NCBI GenBank assembly: GCA_965153455.1
Contig: OZ234500.1
Coordinates: forward strand, 10,168,001 to 10,232,000
Direction of reading: 5' to 3'
Origin: Sphagnum compactum
Lineage: Eukaryota; Bryophyta; Sphagnopsida; Sphagnales
Length of the DNA: 64,000 nucleotides
Below, piece by piece: positions 25,530-38,159 of this stretch. Position numbers and translations under genes: made by a program. The notes under the pieces are model-generated. The model saw only the letters and a list, made by a program, of their open reading frames with translations, was not told where the DNA came from and made no database searches. How positions within the stretch are numbered: position 1 is the stretch's first letter; each line of letters opens with the position of its first letter.

Positions 25530-26560
25530 CATCAAATTGTGCTTACGACTACAATTGTGAATGTTAACACATTGGAGTTGTTCAATGCAATTGATTTAAA
25601 GTAAAATGTTGAGCAATTAGTTAACCAAGTTGTGCATGTTTGGAACATGTTTATCACAATGTCAACAACAATTGGAAGTTTGTTCAAGACTTTAACAAAC
25701 TTCAGTTTGTCAAAGTTTGATGAACTAGCAGCACTGATGGTCCCCACCATTCAAGCCCATGTAAAATCAATTAGTGAAGGTCACATTGTGACATAATGAT
25801 TAACTGAATTGAGATTAGAACAATGATTGTTCTTGTTCATCTTATACATGAAACATGACTAGATGTGATTATATAGGACATATTCCTATGAAATTGGAAC
25901 AAAATTGCATGTGATGATGAAGTTTTCCATGCATCCCACATTAATGAGGCCATAGGTCATAAGATTTGATGGCCTTCTATCAAAAAATAGGCTACCTTTG
26001 GTACTCATATCATAAAGTTCCAAGGTTATATTAGATTCATTGATGGGATTTTGTCATCAAGATTCACAAGCCCTAAAACAACAATGCCCACATGTTGTCA
26101 TTCAATAGGATAAAGAAATGTATTGTATAAACAACATGATGTTCTTAAACCATCGTGTTGAACAACATGCATTATATGAACAACATGATGGCCCTAGACC
26201 ATGTTAATTGTTTGATTTACTTGGATAATGGGTATCCTAGTTTTCTCCATGATGTGAACATCTTAGGCAAATTGAACCTTGATACAAAAATTGGCATTAG
26301 TTTTTTGTACATATACATGAGTATTTTGAATACTCATTAAGTGACTTAGGGTATATGGGCAAAGAGATGTTTGTGATGCAACAACTTGGGAGGCACAAGC
26401 TTGCCTTGGGCATGATTTAGATGGAGTGCATGCATACAATGAAATGCATGTAAGGTATAAAATATAGGTGAAATGGGGAGTTAGGGAATTAAGAAATGGA
26501 AATGAAAAAGACTAATGATGGGTGCAAATGATATAATATGAACCACATCCACCAATTTGG
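25530..26560 (+). pseudogene. Decayed PIF/Harbinger transposase (HARBI1/DDE_4-like)
   Basis: Relic of a PIF/Harbinger transposase, readable by moving between frames and through several stops. In order: FKTLTNFSLSKFDELAALM (from 25683), LFILYMKHD (about 25835), WNKIACDDE followed by SHINEAI (about 25898-25955), FIDG (26036-26047, first catalytic Asp), FNRIKK, LDHVNCLIYLDNGYPSFLHD (to about 26255, second Asp in HDV), LGHDLDGVHAYNEMHVRY and VKWGVREL (from 26468). The VEWG motif, which carries the catalytic Glu in the family, reads VKWG here, so the acid is lost. A degenerate duplication of about 45 bp lies near 26118-26205. Multiple frameshifts and stops make it inactive. Terminal inverted repeats were not located. 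Confidence 0.85.
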
Positions 26561-28319
26561 TTAAATGTTTAATTGGGAATATTTTTGGTATATTTTCATT
26601 TTGCAAATTGAAAAAAATCATCATGACCATAAAATATGTTGCATTATAGTGTAAATATATGTTTAAAAAGTCTCCTAAAAAATAAAAGTTCTTACAATGT
26701 TTATTAAACATTAATTACAACATTTATTAAATGTTTTTGAGTACTATATTGTCATTAAATTCATTCCAAATCATATCACATGTTTTCATAAAGTATGTTG
26801 CCCATATTTGTGCAAACAAATTAACCATTTTCAAACATTAGATTCATTTTGACCTAAAAACATGAAAAACAAAAAATTGGTTACATGTGTTGTGGTTCTT
26901 ATTTTAACACTTGGTTGCACCTTGAGGATTTTTGATTTCACAAAGGAAAAGTACATTCACAACTTGTTCCAAGCTACAATTATTTTGATTGATTCTTATA
27001 TATATTATGGTTGGGATGGGGACTTCTAGCTATAGGTTTAACACACCTTTAACCTTTGCCTTAAATTATATGTAATCTATCAAAACTCGTAAGTCTTTAA
27101 CTACTTTGAAATTGTTAAATTTTTATTTTCTTTCTGTCTTTATGTTAACCTTCATCTCACTTTGATTAAAATTCTCTAATCCTTATTGTTAACCACCATT
27201 TCCCATGCCATGGTGGCAAATTTGTTGGATTGTGATTACACCATTTTGCTTTTGTTTATGTCTTGCCATTCAAAATACATGTAAAATCAAAGCTTAAGCT
27301 AGATGATAGAATAAATGTTAATTCATTTACAAATTCATAGATCATAGTAATATGGGCCCTAAGTACTATTGGTGGGGTAGATGTCCCATGAATCACACAA
27401 GTCTACTACCATTTGAAAATGTTTTGGGTGGCATGACCAATTTGTTGCCTTTCATTATGCCAAGGCCTCTTCATTTTGCAACATAACTTTTTTATTCCTT
27501 TCAACATTGGATGTCCTGATCTTGAACTCTTTCAAAATGTTTTAGAGTTGGTCCTTCAAAGTGTCCTCTTGAAAAAGACTATGAGGATAATTTGCTTTAT
27601 AGTTAACATATATCACCTTCCACACAAAACTAAATAGAAATTGTGTCATCTACTTTTCATCTTTTGAATTGAAAAATGTCTATCATAACTTTTGGCCATG
27701 ATGTTCAAATGGAGTGATTATACAAAAAAGTTATTTTTTTCAATTTTTTGATGGAGACACAATGGCAAACATCACTGTGAAAGTTTCAACTTATGTAAAG
27801 ATATTATTTCAAGGAACTTTTAAAATTGTAGTTAATTAAAATAAATGTGGGGGCACCCTGCCAAAGAAAATTTCCTATTAGTTTTAAAGGAATTTAAAAG
27901 AAATATTTTTTGACTCAATATTTCATTTTCAAAAATTGTGTCATTCTTTGACAATTTTTTGTCCAAAAAAAATTATTTTGTGATTTTTTTTCATCTTGAA
28001 TTTTTTTGCATTTGGTTGACATAGATGATAGTTCATCCTTTGCATCTAAATCAAACCTCCATGCTTGCATCACCACATGGGACTCCTGATGATCATTCAT
28101 CATGCATTACACTTAATGACACACACACATTTTTAACTAGTTACACAATATATCCTTTATCCAAGTCAACAAATCACATTGTCAGAAAGTCACACTATGA
28201 CATTGTGACACTATCATAATCCCTTAGAGCCTTTGGGTTTTTTTATATTTAGCTTTTAGAATTCCAAATGGATTCCATACAAAGCCCTTAAATGCAAACA
28301 AAATGGTTAACAAAAGCTT
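26561..28319. other. AT-rich intergenic region
   Basis: No gene is seen. The first part may still belong to the decayed Harbinger element. Open frames here are short and without domains. Confidence 0.6.
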
Positions 28320-28830
28320 TTAAAATTCAAACCAAACTTTAACTCAATGGAATAATCTTGTAAATGATAGAAGTAAACATACACTTAATGAATCAACCTT
28401 CAAATTTAATGAAATAATCTTTAATTCTATGAAATTGTCCTCAAAATGATGAAATTAGGCTTACATTTGATGAACCAATCGTCAAATTCAATGAAAAAAT
28501 CTTCAAAATTATGGAAATAACTTGCACTTAAAGAACTAGCCTTTTAAGTCAATGAAATAATCCCCAAAATATTGGAAGCATATTTACATTTGATGAATTA
28601 GCCTTCAAATTCAATAAAACAATTGCCAAAATGATGGAAACAAACTTGCATTTGATGCATCAACCTTTAAATTCACAAACAATTCCTAATTCAATAAAAT
28701 AGTTGCCAAAATGATGGAAATGGAATTGCATCTGATGATTCAACTTTTAAATTCAATGATGCAATTGCCTAAATATTGGAACCAACTTTCAGTTCAATGA
28801 AATAGTCACCATATAATAAACTATCCTAGC
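28320..28830. repeat. Degenerate minisatellite with a period of about 61 bp
   Basis: About seven imperfect units. Each reads roughly CAATGAAATAAT..CCAAAATGATGGAAA, then CTTACATTTGATGAA, then a C[A/T]ACCTT or TAGCCTT block. The AACCAATC/AACTAGCC/AATTAGCC/CATCAACC marker falls at 28473, 28534, 28596 and 28657, a 61-62 bp period. One unit carries an insertion of about 20 bp. Confidence 0.75.
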
Positions 28831-31596
28831 ATATATCTCTTTAACCATTCTACACATGAATCTTATGGCTCCTATTGTTTCATCCCATGGAGTGTTATCT
28901 CCAACATAAAAAGCCTTTGACCCTAGAAATTATAAACCTAGAAACTAGAAACCCTAAAACTTTATGTAAATTTCGAAGAACCTATCCCCTGCCTAAACCT
29001 TTGACCTAGACCTTGTCAAAAAGCCCTTAAGACTATCTAGGTCTAGTTTAAGGTGGGTTTGGGTCCACATAACTTAGACCTAGATCTAGTTGGAAACCCA
29101 AACCTGACCAACATCGGTTCAAATTGTCTTGGAATGGCACTTGGCAAAATTTGCATAAGTTGGTACAAAGCAAATCATCATTCTTATATCTTTTGGTTCA
29201 TTTTTAGTTACTTTAAGACCCTTGTGAAAATTAGGTTATTGCTGCAAATTTTGTGGACCTTGCTGCCAGCAGTACCAACAATACAATTAGTCCAAAAACC
29301 AAGACATAAAACCCTAAATACTGAACCCTAAAATGTGGTCCACATAATTTAATGCAAATCAAAACTTTGTTGGTGTCCTTGCTAATGGAACTAAGGCCCA
29401 CTTTACACTAGGAGTCAGGGTCCAAAAAAACTCGGGGCCAACTTTGAGCATTTTGGGCTTGCTGTTTGGCCCCAAGTTTGAACTTTGAAACTCGCAGCTG
29501 AGCTCCAATCAGGCCTAAAGTTCAAACTGATTGCCAAAACTGGGTTGCATAAATCACAACTTAACATGGACTTATTACCCTTTTTCCTACAATACCATGA
29601 TCGAATTATGCACACATGAATCGCAAACTTGGCTAATTCCTTGTGTGGATGATTGCCAGTGTGGCTACATCACAAAATTGAAAAAAGAAATCTTGACATG
29701 AGTGTGGTGATCAATGAGTTCCCGACCATGAACTACTACACCACAAGGACTATCAACAATTCACAAGAGGGAAGCCAGAAACGGACCCATATGAGCTCAT
29801 CAGGCAATCTGATCAATGAATGAAGGAAAGACTGATTTGCAAGAATATGTACTGTGCAAGAAGAAGTCCCTCCCTTTACAAAACATTGAAATCAAGGGAA
29901 TCATCAGAGGACAAGAATTGCATATTGACATCAGAGGACATGTGAGCTCTGAAATGTCCGAACCATTATGCAGATGCAGTTTCCATAACATCCCAAATAA
30001 ATAAATGAAATCTCTTTTTTGTCTCTCTCTCCAACTGTTGCAACTTGCATCTGCAAGCTTTTCAATTCTCCAAGCTTACAATGTCACGTTGTTGTTGTTC
30101 CTCCAACATTTGCTAGTGTTGTTGAGGCCTCAAAACACCTAGGTACACATAAAAGTTTTTTCACCTCACAAAAGCCCTTGTTTCAGTAATGCCTACAGCT
30201 GAAGGTTTCACTATACAGAATGCCCATTGGAGGGGGCATTTCATTTTTCTAAACGCCCTTCAAAAGCAAGTGGACAAATACATAATACATTGGGTGATGT
30301 GCCCTCCAAATACACTACAAAATTCTCAATAAGGTTTTACGAAAACAACACCCATCTCAAGATTCTTGAGGTTGCTGAAATGTGTCCTCATGAGGAGCTG
30401 AAAAGCCTTTGTCACTGCCTTCTTCTGGACAAAGTTGTGCAATTGATGTGGATTTCTTGCTGAAACCACACACCTGCTCTGTTGCCAAGCAGCAAATACA
30501 TAGAAGATTGACTTCCTCACATCAGTATTTGAAGTTTCGTCTCTTAAATTTTTGTTGTGTTTGCTTAACTACTGTAGAAACTGGCAGTGGCTTACCCACT
30601 GAGAAAAATTCCAGTAGTTTTGTGGGAAACAATGTCAAGGTGGAAAAAGAGGATGAGCAAGGACTACCAGATGAGGCTTTAGAGACTTGGGAGTGTACCA
30701 TATGAGCACCTACAATCAAAATGAAATTCAAACATCTGATTGGAAAATTTGAACATCTCCTCTCAAATGAGTAGAATGGATCTAGAGGAATCCTGTTATG
30801 ACGAGCTGGATACTCTCCCTGAGTTTTGTAGTTCAACAATCTTCAAAACACCCATACTTACTGAAACTTAAACTCTTTTTATGTAGTTGTGTATCCGGTG
30901 TTTCTGCTGAAAGTCATGTGCACTGTTGCAACTCCTGTATATGAATCATAGCCTCCAACTGCTTAAACTATGTCTCCTCAAGATTCAAGTGTTGATGATA
31001 TTTGAATCTTCATTCTTGACATTTTTATCTCCTCATATCGAAAGGTAGGTTTTCTTCTTTTGCTTCAATTTGCGGGTGCAAGTCAATGGCCACAAAATGT
31101 GCACCAGGTCTTTACATCCGGTGCCTATTAGTCCCTTGGCTTTAGGGTTTAGGGTTTTAGGGTCAATGGGGAGGTTGCCTTATTAAAAGGTGAAATACAA
31201 GTGAAATCTCCTACGATTATTCTAGTGTGCAATGGTGTATTTATTCAGACTACAATGTTTGGTGCATTGCCATAGCTTGATCTTGTGGCCTTGTAGGTGT
31301 ATAGGCCATGTGTCTATATGCATATTATGTAGGCCTCAATGAGTTAATAGATTGTTGTCAAGCCTTGGGTGAACCCGCACCCATGCCCATACCATGGTAT
31401 ACCATGGTATTAATTAAGATCAAGTCCAATATCTATCATGTTGACATCTTTATGTGAGAATCAACATTAAACAACTTTTGGTGTACCTAAATTTGCAAAG
31501 AAAACTTGAAGTTTATTGTCATGTTTTGAATGATTATTGGATGCATGATCAGTATGCCAAAACTCAACATCCATGGTTAGGACATATTGTGACTAC
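28831..31596. other. Intergenic region, higher-complexity patch at 29.6-31.1 kb
   Basis: No gene is recognised. 29600-31100 is less AT-biased and less repetitive than its surroundings, with open frames on both strands (29816-30004, 30227-30463, 30409-30705 plus; 30522-30839 minus). None contains a recognisable domain or a convincing exon chain. It could hold a non-coding transcript or an old gene relic. A telomere-like run (TTTAGGGTTTAGGGTTTTAG) lies at about 31141. Confidence 0.45.
31389..31410. repeat. Perfect 22-bp palindrome
   Basis: ATACCATGGT at 31389-31398 is followed by the reverse-complementary remainder, so the whole 22 bp equals its own reverse complement. It also reads as a direct repeat of ACCATGGTAT. 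Confidence 0.85.
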
Positions 31597-31830
31597 CGTA
31601 GCCTAGGGTCAATTTCCACATGGACAAAATGAATAATTAATTTTTTTCAAAAATTAATTCATTTTCATAAATTTGATTTGCTTTTCATAATGTTCTATGA
31701 TATCCTCATGCAAGGAGTGATATTATTTAGATGGTAGCTTGTGATAATTAGGATGGTTTTCAACAACCCAACTTCAAATTTCACAAAAAATTATTTCACA
31801 ATTTTAGGGTTAGTGATAACATTTTGAAAT
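31597..31830 (+). repeat. Dispersed repeat family R3, copy 1
   Basis: Similar to 59150-59380 in the same orientation. Shared blocks include TAGCCTAGGGTCAATTT, CCACATGGA, TGTGATAATTA and TTCAACA. About 200-230 bp, non-coding, with divergent indels. Confidence 0.6.
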
Positions 31831-33612
31831 AAATGTTTTAAATTAATGCTATGTTTTTACATTTTTGATTTAAAATAACAATAATGTGTAATTACTAATT
31901 TTGAACTTTGAAACATGTGATATTTGTATTATTATAAACTATAAACTTAAACTATTTTATGGTCGAAATCTGTAAAATAAATGTTGTGTCATAATTTGAT
32001 ATTGACATGTTATGGCATAAATGCAATACATTAATTACATAAAAATGAAATTACATAATCACATAATTTTATAATAGTTTGTGAAATTGAAATAAATATT
32101 TATATTTATGTGAGATGACATTATTTGTCACAAGGGGAAGGGGGTGGTCAAATTATTAAGGAGTTGGTGTGTGGTTGATGAGGTCCAGGACTCACCTCCT
32201 TCCAATAACATTGAACTCGATGACAACATAGTCAAAATGAACACTTGTGAACTACACAACTACAATCAATCAAATTCATCATTTTGACAATGGTGTAATA
32301 TGAGTATATTGATATTGCAATATTGTCCAAAAAAATAAAAAAATAAATATAAAGGTTTGGCAATGGATATGTCCACAAATTGGGATAGATTGAATTGGCT
32401 AAACCAATTGCCAAACCTTTCTAACTTTAAAAATGTGTGTGCACATGTGTTGTGTTGTGTTTGTTTGTATTTCTTTTCCTAAAGATAATTAACCATGTCC
32501 TTGTATTATGTATTTTATGATAAAAACAATGGGTCTTGATCAATTATAAAATCATGTAGTCATGTGTGTCACATAAAACCATAACAGAATCACAAATGTA
32601 TAATACATCTATTACATTGTTTTATTAATAACAAGTTACATTGCAATACATGACGGAACAAGTTGTGACTAACAGTTTCATTTTATAAAAACTACAAATA
32701 TTATATCAAGCTTTTAAGAAAAAAAAGTACATGCTACTATTATCATAATGTTAATATGTTCCTCAAAGTTATTCAAGAGGGGTTAATTCATGTACCTATT
32801 CAAAAAAAATCCTAGTGATACAAAGATTAATAATGCCCAAACCCCATAGTAATGATATTGGAAATATTCGCCCAAATTCAAGAAATGCCAATCTTTAGTC
32901 CTAGGATTTTTAATTGTTATGTTTTGACAATTTTTTTTATTGCCAAATCATTGGTGATGACTTTCATCCTTTAGCACAAAGAAAGGTGTTGAGTTTATAC
33001 GTTGGAAATCCTCACTTTCTGAAACTATACATTGAGGTAGTCATTATTTCAAGATGATATGCATGCATAGTTTAATTGTCCTAGGGACCTTTGATATCAT
33101 AAAAGAATGATATGTTATTCTATTCTTTTGTTAAGATTAAGTTTTTGGGTGGTATTAATCAAGCCTAGAATTCATAATAACCTTTGTAATTGTTAGCCCA
33201 AGTTTACAAAACTTTGAAAATTTAACATTTTAGGGTTTCAAAATTTCAATGTGAACAAGGTATTTTTGGTGTTTATCTAACACATGAAGAGGGTGAATGG
33301 AAGACTCCTTCTCATCAACAATTTTCTATTATTAATAGACATTATAAATATTAATCAATGTTAGTAGGCATAGTCCATGCATTATCTTAATGAATATTCA
33401 TATTTGTTAATTAAGGAAATAAATTTACCACCATTGCATTGATATTACTTACATTCTTTTAATACAATCAATTATGTCACCATTCCAATTTAACTCATAT
33501 ATGCTAAAGTTTTTCAATTAGTTTGATGATTTTGGGTAAAAGCATTTTAAGGTTGCCCCACTTTAGGAAAATGTCATGAAATGTTAAATTCTTTTAATAG
33601 TATTTATAGATT
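31831..33612. other. AT-rich intergenic region
   Basis: No gene or clear repeat is seen between the R3 copy and element B. Confidence 0.6.
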
Positions 33613-34009
33613 CATTATTACAATTCATGGTTTTTTCAATTGGGTTTTCTATATATATATATATATATATCCAAAAATGACAGGCATAAAAGAATCACCC
33701 TGTCAATCTGGATAAGTCATTTTGAACATGTCTAGCATGATTGAATAGTTAATTTGGACCTTGTCATTTTGATTAGCAAAGTGATTGACTATTTGATTGG
33801 TAAATAGTGAATCATTTGACTTGGTCATTTTTACACCTAAATTAAAATTATTTTCTAAATTATTATTATAAAAATTAATAGGTAGGTAAGTAAGTAGGTA
33901 GGTGTTAGCTTAGCCTACTTAACATAACCTAACTTCATTGAATTACTTTAGTTTAACCTACCTACCCTAGCTTTCTAAACATGCACATAAATTGTAAGTA
34001 TAAGGAATT

Positions 34010-34062
34010 GAACCCCAAACCTTCACAATTATAAACCAAGTTCGTACCAATGGATTACACCA
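34010..34062 (-). other. tRNA-like fragment inside element B
   Basis: Read on the minus strand, the segment contains a D-arm-like CCATTGGTACGAACTTGG, an anticodon-arm-like stretch, and a T-arm-like GGGGTTCAATTCC that fits an RNA polymerase III B box. The acceptor stem does not pair and the arms are imperfect. It is therefore a tRNA relic or tRNA-derived (SINE-like) fragment, or a chance B box. Confidence 0.3.
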
Positions 34063-34129
34063 TTAAAAATGCTTAACTTTTATTAAGTTTTTTACTTCAC
34101 ATGTTTATTTCACATCATTCAACATAATG

Positions 34130-35050
34130 GCTAGGTGATAACTAGTGGCTAAAATTAAGCTAAACATAATGGTTAAATCAAGTGGTTAAATTCAATGATT
34201 TAAAATAATGGGTAAACTTAGTAGTTAAATTCAGTGACTTAAAGTCATGGCTAAATTCAATGGCTAATCTTAGTGATTTAAAGTAATGGTTAAACTGAAT
34301 GGCTAAACTTAGTGACTTAAAGTAATAGTTAAACCTAATGGTTAAACTTATTGACTTAAAAGTAATAGTTAAACCTAATGGCTAAACCTTGATTAAATTT
34401 AATGGTTAAACATAATGGATAAACCTAGTTGATAAACTCAATAGTTAAATTTCATGGTTAAACATATTGACTAAACTTTGTTAAGAAACCTAATGGCTAA
34501 ATGTATTTCATGGCTAAATTTTGGTTAAATCTAGTGACTAAACATAATGATTAAACTTTGGCTAAATATAGTGATTGAACCTAGTGCCTAATTCTAATGG
34601 CTAAACATAATGATTAAACTTTGGTTACATATAGTGATTAAACCAGTGCTTAAATCTAATGGCTAGACATAATGACTAAACCTTGACTAAATATAATGGA
34701 TAAACTAAAATTAAACTTAGTTGTTAAAATTTAGTGGCTAAACATAATGTTTAAAATTTGGTTGAACTTAGGTTGAACTTAGGTTAAACATAGTGGGTAA
34801 TTCTAGTGGTTAAACATAATGGTTAAACATAAACTATACCTAGTGGCTATATTTAGTGGTTAAACCTAGGCTATACCTATTGGCCGAATCTAATGATTCA
34901 ACTTAAGTTAAACTTCGTGCCAAAGTTAATGCCTAAGCATAATGGCTAAATTTAGTGATTAAATTTAAATTAAACATAATGGTTCAAATTTAGGTAAACT
35001 TAATGGTTAAATTTAGTGGCTAAACCTAATGGTTACACGTAGTGGTTAAA
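34130..35050. repeat. Degenerate TTAAAC/TAATGGC minisatellite in element B
   Basis: About 900 bp of variants of TGGTTAAACTTAGTGGCTAAA, highly degenerate, in the same orientation as the array in element A. Confidence 0.85.
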
Positions 35051-35275
35051 ATTAGATAAGTAAATGGGTGGATAAGTAGGTAGATAATATGTATCTAAGT
35101 AGGTAAGTAAGTAGATAGGTCATATGAAGGTGAAAAATAAAGGTAGGTATGTAGGTAGGTAGGTGAAAAGGTATAGGTAAATAGGTAGGTGGGTGGGTGG
35201 GTAATAGGTAGGTAAGTAATTAATTATGTAAATAGGTGGATGAGTAGGTAGGAGGTAAATACATAGGGTAGTAAA
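35050..35275. repeat. GTAG/GTGG tetranucleotide array in element B
   Basis: Imperfect runs such as GTAGGTAGGTAGGTG and GGTGGGTGGGTGGGTA immediately after the minisatellite, as in element A. Confidence 0.85.
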
Positions 35276-35622
35276 CCATGTCATATTTGATTAAAAATCA
35301 TTAACCATTTTGATTAAATGTTCAACTTGATTAAAGACCAAATTTGATCATTTTTATTAAAAATCATTAACCATTTTGACTAAATGTTCAACTTGATTAA
35401 AGACCATGGATTATTTTGATTAGAGATCATTAGCCATTTTGACTAAGGTTGTACAACTTAACTATTGAATTTAGTCAAATAAACCACTATAATCAAGTTG
35501 ATTAATCAACAAATATATGTGTCATTCAAGCCTCTGGCCTTTAGTCAATGTGTACATGTCCATTAGCCAAATTGACAAGTTAGTTAGTTTGGACCTTTTA
35601 AAAACCATGAGTTTTAGTAATG

Positions 35623-36915
35623 GTATTTTTTGTGACATAAAGTTTTATGCAAACATTTTAAATTGTTCCATCCTAATCCAATGGTCAAAATGTAAAGTGA
35701 TTTACAACTAGTTCAATTTGCAACCACTGTAATTTTGATCCAATGATCAAGATTTAAAATGGTTGTATATACAATATATACTATCACATAATTTGGAATA
35801 GTTTTGTTAAGCTAGGACAACCATACTTTTAGTTCCATATCATGTTCATAAATAGAAGTTAAATGGAAAAAAACACAATGCACCTTTTATATATGTGTTA
35901 TTCCTTCATTTCAAGGTGGTTTTTAAAAATAAAATAAAATCATAATGTCTTTGTGGTTTGTGGACCAAAAAAACACGTTTGATGAATGATAACCATTAAG
36001 TAAATTTAAGAAACTTGTCAATATCAATGGAATTTGGTAATTTTCATTAATATCATTCACCATCCAAAGTTTCATGCAAAAATACCTTCTACAACCCAAG
36101 TTTTGAATTATATTAAAAATAATTCATACTTTTTGACATATAATTTTGTGATAAATTTAATAAATTTAAGAATTTCTATCATTTAATAATTTTCTTTTTA
36201 GAAATGGTTAGCCCAAGTTTGAAATTAATCAAATATTTTCAAAATTCACAACAACAATTTCATTTATAAAAATGCATTTCAAAAGAAAATTCAAATGTTA
36301 CAAAATAGTGTTTGTGATTACAATTTTTGGGGGACTTTCGTGTGTTTTTACTAGTGTTGGGCAGGTATCAAAAATGCCTATGGGTATCACCAATTTATCA
36401 TTCGCTTATCCCTATTTGAAACCTCTAAGGTCTTTCTTTTAATGGTACATTGATTGAAACCCTAATTATCAATTATCATTTGTATGAAAATTGGATGAAT
36501 GAGATTGTCATGTGTCATTGGGATGCCATTAATTAGGCCTAATTCCACCATATATTATAGTTTATTTTTGTTTTTTGGTGTTATAATGAAGGTTGCCAAT
36601 GTTAGTGCCTCAAGAAATATCCTTGGGAATCTAGAATAAAAAAAATTATAAATAGTGGGTTGAAAGGTTTGGGGAAAAAATTGGGCAACAGACTAGCTAT
36701 TGGGACTATGAGGGGTAACCAATTTTTTCTTTTTGGGTGATACACAAGCAACATGGGATGATTTGGGGGGGGGGGGTATTTGGGGTTGGGGGTTGACAAA
36801 AGTGTTGGGGTGGAACAAAAGTGATGGGAACATTGATGTGTAATTGAAGCAATGGTGAAGGTGTTAAGGTGAAACATAATTTTCTTTTCAATAGTGGACA
36901 AGTGATGAAAACCAA
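35623..36915. other. Intergenic region between elements B and C
   Basis: No gene is seen. A G tract lies at 36766-36777. Minus-strand open frames at 36602-36975 are composition-driven with no domain. Confidence 0.6.
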
Positions 36916-38159
36916 CATTATGAAAAAATAGGGTGATTTGTAACTAGCCTTGCAATTGGGGTTTTTGAGTTGCAATGATCATTTACAACTCATTGCAATT
37001 CATCATATGTGAAACTATATATATATGCAATTCATGTAATTCAATTACAACTACGTAAGAATAACTATTGTGTCGCAACCTTAGTTTTGGGCTCGCGACC
37101 AAGATGAGGGCTTGCAAGGGTGCGGGCCAAGAGGAGGCTCGGTAGTCACATCTCATGCTCTCGGGAGTGTAGGAGAGTGTGACGGGAATGACCCCTCACA
37201 CTCCCAAGGGAACTCCCATTTTGGGAATTGGAGTCCCGGTGGACTCCCAAATTTTTAGAGATCAATTGCAAGGGTCAAAACCCAATGGATTGAGGAATTC
37301 TTTATATCATTGGAAAGTTCTTGGAATGTAGATGTGTAAATGAGTTTGCATGACCCATTTGGACAACTCTAACACAAGTTATGGTCAAAAGAAGGGTTGG
37401 GAGTCAAATTTGACTCCCGACCACTAAAAATTAGGAATCGACCTGATTTCCTTGCGTGTAAGCGGTGTGAAACATACCTTGGAAATATTTTGACGAGGGC
37501 TACAACTTTGCTTCAGACCTCAACTTAATCGTAGGTCTGCACGCAAAGTTATGGGTCCCCAAAGTCGCGAAAGTCCCAACTTTGGGAATTTCGGGACTCT
37601 CATTTGGGAGTCCTGGGACAAAAAACACTTTGGGTGCGGGTCCCGTGGCCAGGCACAGAGTATGCTATAAGGGGGAAGGTGGTGGCTTCCCTCGAGTCCG
37701 GGCCGTGGTGAGTTTTGTGAGTCCGAATTTGCCCATGGCCCATCCTAGCACCAAAAATGTTCCAGCTTTGCACTAACCAACTTGTTGTTTGGTTTGTGCA
37801 GGTCCGTGTGAGTGATTGATTACTTGTCATTATTCCTAGTCCCATCCCGGAGCTCCAGCATGCCCCTCTACATTACTAAAAATCTTGTCATTTGCAACCA
37901 GTCACTATGTAATTGGCATGCAACTAGTTATCGTTTGTAACTATCTTGGTCATGTTTGCAACTACAAATTTGGTATTGTATAATTTTTGGGCCATATAGT
38001 TATGTCTGCAACTAACATGCAACTAAATGTGTACAACATGGACACGTGTCATAAAAATAATGGCCTAAACTAATACATACTTAAATTACTATACTTAATA
38101 TATCTACATAGGCTATATATAATAGTATTATGTACCTCTAGTACTAAGGGTTTAAAATA

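Larger units (their letters stand above)
33613..35622. mobile_element. CACTA-like non-autonomous element B
   Basis: The left end CATTATTACAATTCATGG (33613-33630) and the right end in reverse complement CATTACTAAAACTCATGG form well-matched terminal inverted repeats, continued by TTTTT. Both ends carry subterminal clusters of TTGATTA/TTGACTA-type motifs plus a GGACCTT block. Internally there is a (TA)n run (33650-33670), a GTAG array (33880-33910), a TTAAAC/TAATGG minisatellite (about 34130-35050) and a second GTAG array (35050-35275). The tail from about 35280 is homologous to that of element A. There is no transposase. The flanking trinucleotides differ (ATT and GTA), so no target-site duplication supports the ends here. 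Confidence 0.75.

Noticed and set aside
36340-36356. Another possible CACTA right end (TTTTTACTAGTG)
   Set aside because: No partner end with a matching 3-bp duplication was found to its left. TAGTG alone is too common to count.
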